Shown here one piece after another: positions 55,111 through 64,000 of a stretch of 64,000 bases of DNA (position 1 is the first letter of the stretch; every line of letters begins with the position of its first letter). The translations under genes and the position numbers were made by a program. The notes beneath the pieces were generated by a model that worked only from the letters and a program-made list of their open reading frames with translations, searched no databases and was not told where the DNA came from. Where the stretch lies: the NCBI GenBank assembly GCA_964483325.1, contig CAZAAW010000003.1, positions 1 to 64,000 on the forward strand, given 5' to 3'. The stretch comes from CAZAAW01 sp964483325 (lineage in GTDB: Bacteria > Pseudomonadota > Alphaproteobacteria > Rhizobiales > Kaistiaceae).

Positions 55111-56037
55111 ATGCGGCGCGAAAGCCACCTCGTCGAGGCCTTCCTGGAAATGATGAGCGCCGAGCGTGGCGCCGCCGCCAACACGCTCGACGGCTATCGC
55201 CGCGATCTCGCCGACTATGCGGCCTTCCTGGCCGACCTCGGCATGTCGCCGGCCGATGCCGGCGACGATGCCATCCGCGCCTATCTCGCCGATCTGGAGA
55301 GGCGCGGCTACGCGTCCCGCTCGGCTGCCCGCAAGCTCTCCGCCATCCGGCAGTTCCACCGCTTCCTCTACAGCGACGCCATCCGCGGCGACGATCCGAC
55401 GGGGACCATCGACGGGCCGCGCAAGGCCCGCTCGCTGCCGCGCATCCTCAGCGAGACGGAGGTGGATCGGCTGCTCGCCGCGGCGGCGCAGCGCCTCCAG
55501 CAGGCGCAGACGCCGCGCGACCGCTACCGCGCCCAGCGCCTGGCGACGCTTGTTGAGCTCCTGTACGGCACCGGCTTGCGCGTCTCGGAGCTTGTCGCCC
55601 TGCCCGCCCGGGCGATGCTGCGCGATCCGCGCATCCTGTCGATCCGCGGCAAGGGCGGGCGCGAGCGCATCGTTCCGCTGCATGCCGCGGCGCGCACCGC
55701 CGTGGCGGCCTTCGCAGCGCTGCGCCGTGACATGGGCCATGGCGACAGCCCGTGGCTTTTCCCGGCCGACAGCGACAGCGGCCATCTCGCCCGCCAGGTC
55801 TTCGCGCGCGAGCTGAAGGAGCTGGCGGCCGGCGCCGGCATCGCCGCCGCCAAGGTGTCGCCGCATGTCCTGCGCCACGCTTTCGCCAGCCACCTTCTCC
55901 AGAACGGCGCTGACCTCCGCGTCGTGCAGCAGCTCCTCGGCCACGCCGACATTTCGACCACCCAGATCTACACCCACGTCCTGGAGGAGCGGCTGCGCCA
56001 GCTGGTGACCGAGCATCACCCGCTGGCCAAGGCGTAG
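55111..56037 (+). CDS. xerD: Tyrosine recombinase XerD
   Basis: Site-specific recombinase of 308 residues for chromosome dimer resolution at dif. The N-terminal SAM-like domain covers about 1-95. Catalytic residues are visible: Arg in TGLRVSEL, Lys in RGKGGRERIVPL, HxxR in SPHVLRHAFASHLL, His in LGHADISTTQIYTHV and the nucleophilic Tyr in that motif. The usual neighbour accA follows. This is the chromosomal housekeeping recombinase, not a phage integrase. ATG at 55111; earlier in-frame ATG lies inside the small membrane-protein gene. Confidence 0.93.
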   Translation: MRRESHLVEAFLEMMSAERGAAANTLDGYRRDLADYAAFLADLGMSPADAGDDAIRAYLADLERRGYASRSAARKLSAIRQFHRFLYSDAIRGDDPTGTIDGPRKARSLPRILSETEVDRLLAAAAQRLQQAQTPRDRYRAQRLATLVELLYGTGLRVSELVALPARAMLRDPRILSIRGKGGRERIVPLHAAARTAVAAFAALRRDMGHGDSPWLFPADSDSGHLARQVFARELKELAAGAGIAAAKVSPHVLRHAFASHLLQNGADLRVVQQLLGHADISTTQIYTHVLEERLRQLVTEHHPLAKA

Positions 56038-56069
56038 GTGCGGCGAAGCGCCGAAAGGCCGGGCTCGGC

Positions 56070-56098
56070 TTGACACTGACCGGATGGCGCGCCAGATG
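56070..56098 (+). promoter_or_regulatory. Possible promoter of accA
   Basis: Consensus TTGACA (56070-56075) with a weak -10 CAGATG (56093-56098) 17 nt away. The start of transcription would leave a leader of about 45 nt before accA. Confidence 0.35.
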
Positions 56099-56148
56099 TG
56101 CCGGGCCTTGCCGGACCGTCGCGCCGGCGGATCCGACCGCGGGAGAGA

Positions 56149-57102
56149 ATGCGGACTTACCTCGAATTCGAGAAGCCGGTAGCCGACCTGCAGGGCAAGG
56201 TGCAGGAGCTGCGCGCGCTCGGCAATGACGGCGACGCCGTGGCGATCGAGGAAGAGATCGCCCGCCTCGAGGCGAAGGCGACGCAGGCCCTGTCCGACAT
56301 CTACGCCAAGCTGACGCCGTGGCAGAAGACCCAGGTGGCGCGCCACCCGGACCGCCCGCACGGCTTCGACTACATCAAGGCGCTGATCGACGAATTCACG
56401 CCGCTGGCCGGCGACCGCAAATTCGGCGAGGACCAGGCGATGATTACCGGCCTCGGCCGCTTCCGCGGCCGCCCGGTGGCGGTCATCGCCCAGGAAAAGG
56501 GCAGCGACACCGAAAGCCGCATCAAGCACAATTTCGGTATGGCGCGCCCGGAAGGCTACCGCAAGGCGGTGCGCATCATGGAGCTCGCCGAGCGCTTCAA
56601 CCTGCCGATCCTCACCCTCGCCGACACGCCCGGCGCCTATCCGGGCATCGGCGCGGAGGAGCGCGGCCAGGCCGAGGCGATCGCCCGCTCGACCGATGTC
56701 AGCCTGTCGCTGGGCGTGCCCAATGTCACGGTGATCATCGGCGAGGGCATGTCGGGCGGCGCCATCGCCATCGCCACCTCCAACCGCGTCTTCATGCTGG
56801 AGCACGCCATCTACAGCGTCATCACGCCGGAAGGCGCCGCCTCGATCCTGTGGCGCGACTCCAGCCGGGCGCAGGATACCGCCACCAGCCTCAAGATCAC
56901 CGCCCAGGACCTGCTGCGCTTCGGCGTCATCGACGACATCATCCGCGAACCGGTCGGCGGCGCCCACCGCGAGCCGGAAGCGACGATCAACGCCACCGGC
57001 GAGACGATCTCCAATGCGCTGGCCGGCCTCGAAGGCCTTTCGGCAAGTGAATTGCGCCGCCAGCGGCGCGACAAGTATCTTGCGATAGGCCGCGCGCTCT
57101 GA
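56149..57102 (+). CDS. accA: Acetyl-CoA carboxylase carboxyltransferase subunit alpha
   Basis: Part of the enzyme that makes malonyl-CoA for fatty-acid synthesis. 317 residues; the start YLEFEKPVADLQGKVQEL and the crotonase-fold core FGEDQAMITGLGRFRGRPVAVIAQEKG, LADTPGAYPGIGAEERGQAEAIARS and VIIGEGMSGGAIAIATSNRVFMLEH are typical of AccA. Start ATG at 56149 has GGGAG four bases upstream. accD would be elsewhere. Confidence 0.96.
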   Translation: MRTYLEFEKPVADLQGKVQELRALGNDGDAVAIEEEIARLEAKATQALSDIYAKLTPWQKTQVARHPDRPHGFDYIKALIDEFTPLAGDRKFGEDQAMITGLGRFRGRPVAVIAQEKGSDTESRIKHNFGMARPEGYRKAVRIMELAERFNLPILTLADTPGAYPGIGAEERGQAEAIARSTDVSLSLGVPNVTVIIGEGMSGGAIAIATSNRVFMLEHAIYSVITPEGAASILWRDSSRAQDTATSLKITAQDLLRFGVIDDIIREPVGGAHREPEATINATGETISNALAGLEGLSASELRRQRRDKYLAIGRAL

Positions 57103-57148
57103 CACCTTGCATGAGACGTCGGGCCGGGTGTTCGCGCCTGAGGCTGGG

Positions 57149-57163
57149 TTAACGGAGCGTCAA
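57149..57163 (+). promoter_or_regulatory. CtrA-like half-matched box
   Basis: TTAA-N7-TCAA, one base off the CtrA pattern, 49 bp before the L,D-transpeptidase start. It overlaps an inverted repeat AAGATTG-N6-CAATCTT at 57162-57181. CtrA sites tolerate a mismatch, but this is weak evidence. Confidence 0.25.
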
Positions 57164-57181
57164 GATTGACGGTCCAATCTT
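57162..57181. repeat. Inverted repeat before L,D-transpeptidase gene
   Basis: Perfect 7-bp arms AAGATTG and CAATCTT with a 6-nt loop. A second, overlapping inverted repeat CGTCAA-GA-TTGACG runs from 57158 to 57171. No T-tract follows, so a regulatory site is more likely than a terminator. Confidence 0.4.
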
Positions 57182-57212
57182 AGCGCGGCATCGTCCGGAA
57201 CTGGTCCGGCGG

Positions 57213-58454
57213 ATGAGAATCGGCGGTATTGTCATGTCGCTTCGGCTGTTCGCAACATTCCTGCGCCGCGCGGCCCTGGTCGCTTTTGCCGGCGCGGCTC
57301 TGGCCGGCTGCCAGGGCGCCAATGTTCCGAAGCATCTGAAGCCCATCCCGGCAGCCCTGACGGCGCGGATGGACCAGATGGGCATGAGCCAGACATCGCC
57401 GATCTTCATCCGCATCTTCAAGGAAGAATCGCAGCTTGAGGTCTGGAAGGAGCAGCGCGACGGCCGCATGGCGCTGCTGCGGACCTACGACATCTGCAAG
57501 TGGTCGGGCGATCTCGGCCCGAAGATCCGGGAAGGCGACCGCCAAGCGCCGGAAGGCTTCTATACGGTCCGTCCCGGCCAGATGAATCCCAATTCCAATT
57601 ACTACCTGTCGTTCGACATCGGCTATCCGAACGAATTCGATCGCTCGCTCGGCCGCACCGGCCAGCACCTGATGGTGCATGGCGCGTGCTCGTCGGCCGG
57701 CTGCTACTCGATGAACGACGAACAGGCCGGCGAGATCTACGCCCTGGCGCGCGACGCCTTCCGCGGCGGCCAGCGCTCCTTCCAGGTGCAGGCCTTCCCG
57801 TTCCGCATGACGCCGGAGAACATGGCGCGGCATGCGGACAACCCGAACATGCCCTTCTGGAAGATGCTGAAGCGTGGCTACGACCATTTCGAGGTCACGC
57901 ATCGGACGCCGAAGGTCGATGTCTGCGACCATCGCTATGTGTTCGACGCCGATGCCGGCGCCGCGATCTTCGACGCTTCCGCCGCCTGCCCGGCCTATAC
58001 CGTTCCCTCGGCGATCGAGCAGGCCGTGGCGGCCAAGCAGTCCGACGACGACCGCCTCTTCCAGGTTGCCCTGGCGAGGCTGCAGAACGACGCCAGCCCG
58101 CAGCCGCAGGCGACGATGATCGCCAGCGTCGCCGATCCGGCGGCCGCCGCTGACGATGGCCGCGTACCGGTCGCCGCCTTCAACGAGGAGCGGGCGGCGC
58201 GTCCGTCGCTCTTCGGCCGCCTGTTCAACCGCGGCGGCACGACCACTCCCCAGCCCGCCGTGGCAGCGGAGCGCGAGGTGGTCGTCAACATGCCGACGCC
58301 GCGGCGCAACCCGCATGTTGCCCCCGCCGTCAGGGCGGCCGACGCGCGGCCAGGCTCGCTCACAGCACCGCTCGGCTACCAGCCCGCCGAGCACAGCACC
58401 ATCCGCGCCCGCATCGCCGACGCCTTCGGCGTGCTGCTGAACGACGACCGCTAG
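57213..58454 (+). CDS. L,D-transpeptidase (YkuD) lipoprotein
   Basis: Predicted periplasmic enzyme of 413 residues for 3-3 cross-links or attachment of proteins to peptidoglycan. It has a signal peptide and lipobox LAGC at about residue 33, then a YkuD domain with HLMVHGACSSAGCYSMND, in which the GCYSM Cys is the nucleophile. The region FYTVRPGQMNPNSNYYLSFDIGYPN precedes it. The C-terminal 140 residues are low-complexity. Start could be ATG 57213 or 57234 (MSLRLF). Catalytic residues are intact. Overlaps the GNAT gene end by 4 bp. Confidence 0.88.
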   Translation: MRIGGIVMSLRLFATFLRRAALVAFAGAALAGCQGANVPKHLKPIPAALTARMDQMGMSQTSPIFIRIFKEESQLEVWKEQRDGRMALLRTYDICKWSGDLGPKIREGDRQAPEGFYTVRPGQMNPNSNYYLSFDIGYPNEFDRSLGRTGQHLMVHGACSSAGCYSMNDEQAGEIYALARDAFRGGQRSFQVQAFPFRMTPENMARHADNPNMPFWKMLKRGYDHFEVTHRTPKVDVCDHRYVFDADAGAAIFDASAACPAYTVPSAIEQAVAAKQSDDDRLFQVALARLQNDASPQPQATMIASVADPAAAADDGRVPVAAFNEERAARPSLFGRLFNRGGTTTPQPAVAAEREVVVNMPTPRRNPHVAPAVRAADARPGSLTAPLGYQPAEHSTIRARIADAFGVLLNDDR

Positions 58455-59041
58455 GCGTCACCGGCCGCCCGGCGCACCGGGCCTTTCTTCCTGCCGAATT
58501 CGTAGCGCATGACCTGTTGCGCCGCCTTGCGGCGCGCCACCGTTCTGAAACCGGCGCGTTCGAAGGTCGTCGCGTAACCGGTGAAGGACGTGCTGCGGGT
58601 CAGCGCCGCGTCGAGCGGATACGCCTCCAGCGCCGGCGCGTCGGCATGGCGCGCGAAATCAATCGCCGCCTCGATCAGCGATGTCGCGACACCCTTGCGG
58701 CGATGGCCGACGCGGATGAAGAGGCACGACAGCGCCCACACCGGCTGGTCATCCACCGGCTTCAGGCTGCGTGATTTCTGGAGACGCGGAAGTGCTTCAC
58801 GCGGCGTGACCTGACACCAGCCGACGGGCATGTCGCCGTCAAAGGCGAGGAGGCCCGGCGGCGGGCCTTGGCCGACGATGGCCCGGAAGTCGTCGCGGTT
58901 CTCGTGGCGCGGCCGCTTGTGATAGGCGGCGCCGATCCGCCAGTACATGCACCAGCAGCCGTTGACCGCCCCGCGCGGACCGAAGAGCTCTTCGAGCGCC
59001 GGCCAGAGGTCCGGTGTGAGGGGCCGGATGTCATAGGGCAT
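58451..59041 (-). CDS. GNAT-family N-acetyltransferase
   Basis: Protein of 196 residues. The GNAT acetyl-CoA site is the segment LSCLFIRVGHRRKGVATSLIEAAIDFARHADAPALEAYPLD, with motif A RRKGVA. The N-terminal NGCWCMYWRIGAAYHKRP is typical of a common bacterial GNAT subgroup. Substrate unknown. ATG 59039-59041 has AGGA upstream. It is 54 bp downstream of the secA terminator on the same strand; the intervening hairpin repeat may separate the two. Confidence 0.85.
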   Translation of the reverse strand: MPYDIRPLTPDLWPALEELFGPRGAVNGCWCMYWRIGAAYHKRPRHENRDDFRAIVGQGPPPGLLAFDGDMPVGWCQVTPREALPRLQKSRSLKPVDDQPVWALSCLFIRVGHRRKGVATSLIEAAIDFARHADAPALEAYPLDAALTRSTSFTGYATTFERAGFRTVARRKAAQQVMRYEFGRKKGPVRRAAGDA

Positions 59042-59056
59042 CGGCGGATCCTGCCA

Positions 59057-59083
59057 GGCGGGCAAGGCTTCGCCATGTCCACC
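59057..59083. repeat. Dispersed hairpin repeat, copy 3
   Basis: GGCGGGCA-A-GGC-TTC-GCC-A-TGTCCACC. It has the same inner stem and the same frame as the copies at 41148 and 41201, with two mismatches in the outer arms. It lies just before the GNAT gene start codon. Confidence 0.5.
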
Positions 59084-59095
59084 CGGAGACATGCG

Positions 59096-59118
59096 AAAGG
59101 GCGCCAGCGGCGCCCTTT
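59096..59118 (-). terminator. Intrinsic terminator of secA
   Basis: A perfect 10-bp stem AAAGGGCGCC / GGCGCCCTTT with a 3-nt loop begins 9 nt after the secA stop. The minus-strand 3' arm ends in CCCTTT. Strong, GC-rich stem; a short T-run reduces certainty about efficiency. Confidence 0.65.
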
Positions 59119-59127
59119 CCTGAATTC

Positions 59128-61908
<2,781 letters not shown>

Positions 61909-62053
61909 AGGTCATCCTTCTGCCGGCGGTGGGAGAGCGTAACGGCGCCGGCGCAGTTCCGGCAGCAAGGCGTCCGGACCGCCGGCTGCCGGCGACCGAA
62001 GAAACGCGGTCACCCAAGGGTGTTGAAAGCGCTGTGGACGCCGGGTCGCCAGA

Positions 62054-62082
62054 CAGATAAGAGGGGGGCAGTTGGTTGTCAA
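62054..62082 (-). promoter_or_regulatory. sigma70 promoter of secA
   Basis: On minus, consensus TTGACA (62077-62082) and TATCTG (62054-62059) are separated by exactly 17 nt. The predicted transcript has a 5' leader of about 140 nt before secA. In other bacteria the leader of secA carries SecM-type control; no such ORF is evident here. Confidence 0.6.
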
Positions 62083-62172
62083 CGTCGCGTCCGGGGTCGG
62101 TCCAGGCCCGTGGGCAAGCGGGTGGCGGCTTGGCCGCCGATGCGGATTCGACTGAAAAAACAGGACCGTTTC

Positions 62173-63171
62173 ATGGCTTTTCCGACCCTGGCTGCGCGGC
62201 TCCCACCGCGCTTTCGTCTTGCGCTGCCGCTGACCCTGGCGCTGCTGGCCCCCATCGCCATCGCACCGGCCGTCGCGCAGGAAACGCCGTCTCCGGCCGC
62301 CCCCGCCGAAGCCCCGGCAGCGGAAGCTCCTGCGGCCGAGACGCCCGCCCCCGTCGACCCGGCCAAGGTCGTCGCCACCATCAATGGCGAGCCGATCACC
62401 GAGGGCGACCTGGAAAAAGCCAAGGAAACCTTCGGCACCGATCTGGCGCGCATCCCGGAAGCCAGCCAGCGGCAGGTGCTGGTGGACACCGTCATCGCGA
62501 TGCGCCTGATGGTCAAGGCGGCGACCGATGCCGGCCTCGACCAGACCGACGCCTTCAAGGAGCGGATGGAAAATCTCCGCCAGCTCGAGCTGCGTAATGA
62601 ATATGTGCTGCAGCACATCGGCGCGACGATCACCGACGAAATGGTCCGTGCCCGCTACGATCAGGAAGTCGCCCGGATGAATGCCCCGGAACAGGTGCAT
62701 GCGCGCCATATCCTTGTGGCATCGGAAGCCGAGGCCAACGACATCATCAAGCAGCTGAAGGAAGGCGCCGATTTCGCGACGCTGGCCAAGGAGAAGTCGA
62801 CCGATCCCGGCTCGGCCCAGCAGGGCGGCGACCTAGGCTTTGTCTCCAAAGGCCAGCTTGTCCCGGAGTTCGAGGCCGCGGCCTTCTCGATGGAGCCCGG
62901 CACCTTCAGCGAGGCGCCCATCAAGACCGACTACGGCTGGCATATCATCAAGGTCGAGGAAAAGCGCCAGCAGCCGCCCCCGCCTTTCGAGGTCATCGGA
63001 CCGCAGCTGCGCCAGATGATGCTCGGCGACGCCTACCAGCAGGAGGCCGAGCGGCTGCGCGCCGCCGCCGACGTGAAGATTCTGGACGAGCCGGCCGCTG
63101 CCCCGGCCGCGCCGGATGCCGCCGCGCCGCCGGCCGAGACGCCGGCGCCGGCCGCACCCGCCGCTCCGTAG
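62173..63171 (+). CDS. Periplasmic parvulin peptidyl-prolyl isomerase
   Basis: Foldase of 332 residues. It has a signal peptide (about residues 1-38, ending in AVAQ), an Ala/Pro/Glu-rich linker, a SurA/PrsA-type N-terminal chaperone region (ATINGEPITEGDLEKAKETFG to about 145), and a PpiC domain (about 175-270: VHARHILVASEAEANDIIKQLKEGADFATLAKEKSTDPGSAQQGGDLGFV, and GWHIIKVEEKR). The C-terminus is again Ala/Pro-rich. ATG 62173 has AGGA seven bases upstream. Probably helps outer-membrane protein folding. Divergent from secA. Confidence 0.9.
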   Translation: MAFPTLAARLPPRFRLALPLTLALLAPIAIAPAVAQETPSPAAPAEAPAAEAPAAETPAPVDPAKVVATINGEPITEGDLEKAKETFGTDLARIPEASQRQVLVDTVIAMRLMVKAATDAGLDQTDAFKERMENLRQLELRNEYVLQHIGATITDEMVRARYDQEVARMNAPEQVHARHILVASEAEANDIIKQLKEGADFATLAKEKSTDPGSAQQGGDLGFVSKGQLVPEFEAAAFSMEPGTFSEAPIKTDYGWHIIKVEEKRQQPPPPFEVIGPQLRQMMLGDAYQQEAERLRAAADVKILDEPAAAPAAPDAAAPPAETPAPAAPAAP

Positions 63172-63184
63172 TCGAGAAGCTCCC

Positions 63185-63214
63185 GGCCGGCATCGCGAAA
63201 CCGTGATGCCGGCC
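63185..63214 (+). terminator. Perfect 10-bp hairpin between parvulin gene and argJ
   Basis: GGCCGGCATC and GATGCCGGCC are perfect 10-bp arms with a 10-nt loop, 13 nt after the parvulin stop. There is no T-run. Likely a transcript-end or stabilising hairpin. Confidence 0.45.
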
Positions 63215-63282
63215 GCCGCCACAAGTCTCCGTTAGCCACAACCTCCAACCCCGATCTTCGCTCTGCCGGTGGAACGCTCGTC

Positions 63283-64000
63283 TTGACCAGCCTCTCGCCG
63301 CTCGCCCCCGCGCGTTTCGCCGACCTTCCCGATATCGGCGGCATCCGTTTCGCCACCGCTGCCGCCGGCATCAAATATCCGGGCCGCCGCGACGTGCTGG
63401 TCATGCTGTTCGATCCGGGCACGACCGTCGCCGGTGTCTTCACCCGCTCGAAATGCCCGTCGGCGCCGGTCGACTGGTGCCGCGAAGCCCTGGCGGGCGG
63501 GACAGCGCGGGCGCTGATGGTCAATTCCGGCAACGCCAATGCCTTCACCGGCCGCCGCGGCCGCGAGACGACGCGCCTGTCGGCGCTTTACGTGGCGAAG
63601 GCCATCGGCTGCCAGCCGGAAGAGGTCTTCCTCGCTTCGACCGGCGTCATCGGCGAGCCGCTGGACCCATCGAAGTTCGCCGCCGTCGTCGGCGACCTAG
63701 TGGCCGGCGCCGATGCCCGCCCGTGGGAAGAGGCGGCGTCGGCGATCATGACCACCGACACCTTCCCCAAGGGCGCCTCGGCCACCGTCCGCCTCGGCGA
63801 CGCGCAGGTGACGATCAACGGCATCGCCAAGGGCGCCGGCATGATCGCCCCCGACATGGCCACCATGCTGTCCTTCATCGCCACCGACGCGCCGATCGCC
63901 GCCCCTGTCCTGCAGGCGCTGCTTGCCGCGGGTGTCGAGGACAGCTTCAATGCCGTCACCGTCGACGGCGACACCTCGACCTCCGACACGCTGCTTCTCT
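63283..64000 (+). CDS. argJ: Glutamate N-acetyltransferase ArgJ (partial at window end)
   Basis: Arginine-synthesis enzyme that transfers the acetyl group between ornithine and glutamate. The window holds about 239 residues of a protein usually near 410, so the 3' part lies outside. The start MTSLSPLAPARFADLPDIGGIRF and the core FTRSKCPSAPVDWCREAL, MVNSGNANAFTG, ASTGVIGEPLD and NGIAKGAGMIAPDMATML are typical. The Thr in DMATML is the expected self-cleavage nucleophile. The start codon is TTG at 63283, with GGTGGA 12 nt upstream. With argH in the same window it completes two arginine steps. Confidence 0.95.
   Translation, partial: MTSLSPLAPARFADLPDIGGIRFATAAAGIKYPGRRDVLVMLFDPGTTVAGVFTRSKCPSAPVDWCREALAGGTARALMVNSGNANAFTGRRGRETTRLSALYVAKAIGCQPEEVFLASTGVIGEPLDPSKFAAVVGDLVAGADARPWEEAASAIMTTDTFPKGASATVRLGDAQVTINGIAKGAGMIAPDMATMLSFIATDAPIAAPVLQALLAAGVEDSFNAVTVDGDTSTSDTLLL

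Noticed and set aside
55111..56037. XerD as a mobile-element integrase
   Set aside because: It sits in the standard xerD-accA context, with no attachment-site duplication, phage genes or composition change.

Overview
The window is a GC-rich chromosomal segment from an alphaproteobacterium, most likely of the order Hyphomicrobiales (Rhizobiales). Evidence is the alphaproteobacterial 16S start, the gene order DUF4167-prmC-prfA-ptsP-lysC, the lysA-TIGR02302-ftsEX block, alphaproteobacterial families (DUF4167, DUF2125, TIGR02302, HIG1-type twin-membrane protein), a CtrA-type box and two LexA-type direct repeats. I saw no prophage, insertion sequence, CRISPR array, plasmid replication gene or integrase island. 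It reads as core genome with small accessory inserts.

Layout. 1-1168: the 5' half of a 16S rRNA gene on the minus strand with its leader, a boxA-like site and a strong sigma70 promoter. 1519-15042: an M23 peptidase, a VOC protein with a LexA-type box, clpB, and the minus-strand run DUF4167, prmC, prfA, ptsP, lysC, followed by ppa and ubiG. 15039-22253: a small Cys/His protein, an M20 amidohydrolase, an MsbA-like ABC exporter, a frameshifted MFS exporter, and an intact DHA2 exporter divergent from a MarR regulator with palindromic operators between them. 22310-31378: tRNA-Leu(CAA), a VTT-family membrane protein, dsbB, an HNH protein, an esterase, an AlkA-like glycosylase, gluQ, a YihY protein, a host-attachment-family protein, a HIG1-like protein, a cobalamin adenosyltransferase, a rhomboid protease, a 3-hydroxyacyl-CoA dehydrogenase and a TlpA-like thioredoxin.

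31400-43375: argH, lptM and lysA (amino acids and envelope), the large TIGR02302 protein, hpt, then ftsE-ftsX-ydcF-plsC behind a CtrA-type box, a pair of hairpin repeats, an uncharacterised 131-residue protein behind a LexA-type box, a ChaC-like protein and a DUF2125 protein. 43365-51144: chorismate mutase-hisC-tyrA on minus, metX-metW on plus, a methyltransferase, gloB with a cupin gene, and an EamA exporter. 51323-64000: an NYN-domain protein with a long disordered tail, a fused aroK-aroB gene, a tiny membrane protein, xerD, accA, an L,D-transpeptidase, a GNAT protein, secA with a clear promoter and terminator, a parvulin and the start of argJ.

Functional themes are amino-acid biosynthesis (lysC, lysA, argH, argJ, tyrA, hisC, aroKB, metX/metW), envelope and division (M23, ftsEX, ydcF, plsC, lptM, L,D-transpeptidase, secA, parvulin) and translation (16S, prfA, prmC, gluQ, tRNA). 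The best leads are the two T-rich GTTC-N7-GTTC boxes next to a VOC gene and an unknown gene, the operator array between the MarR regulator and the exporter, the CtrA-type box before ftsE, the apparent CTG start of dsbB, the single-base frameshift in the MFS gene, and the aroK-aroB fusion. No wholly new multi-gene system is evident. Family names come from reading motifs and context, not from database searches.
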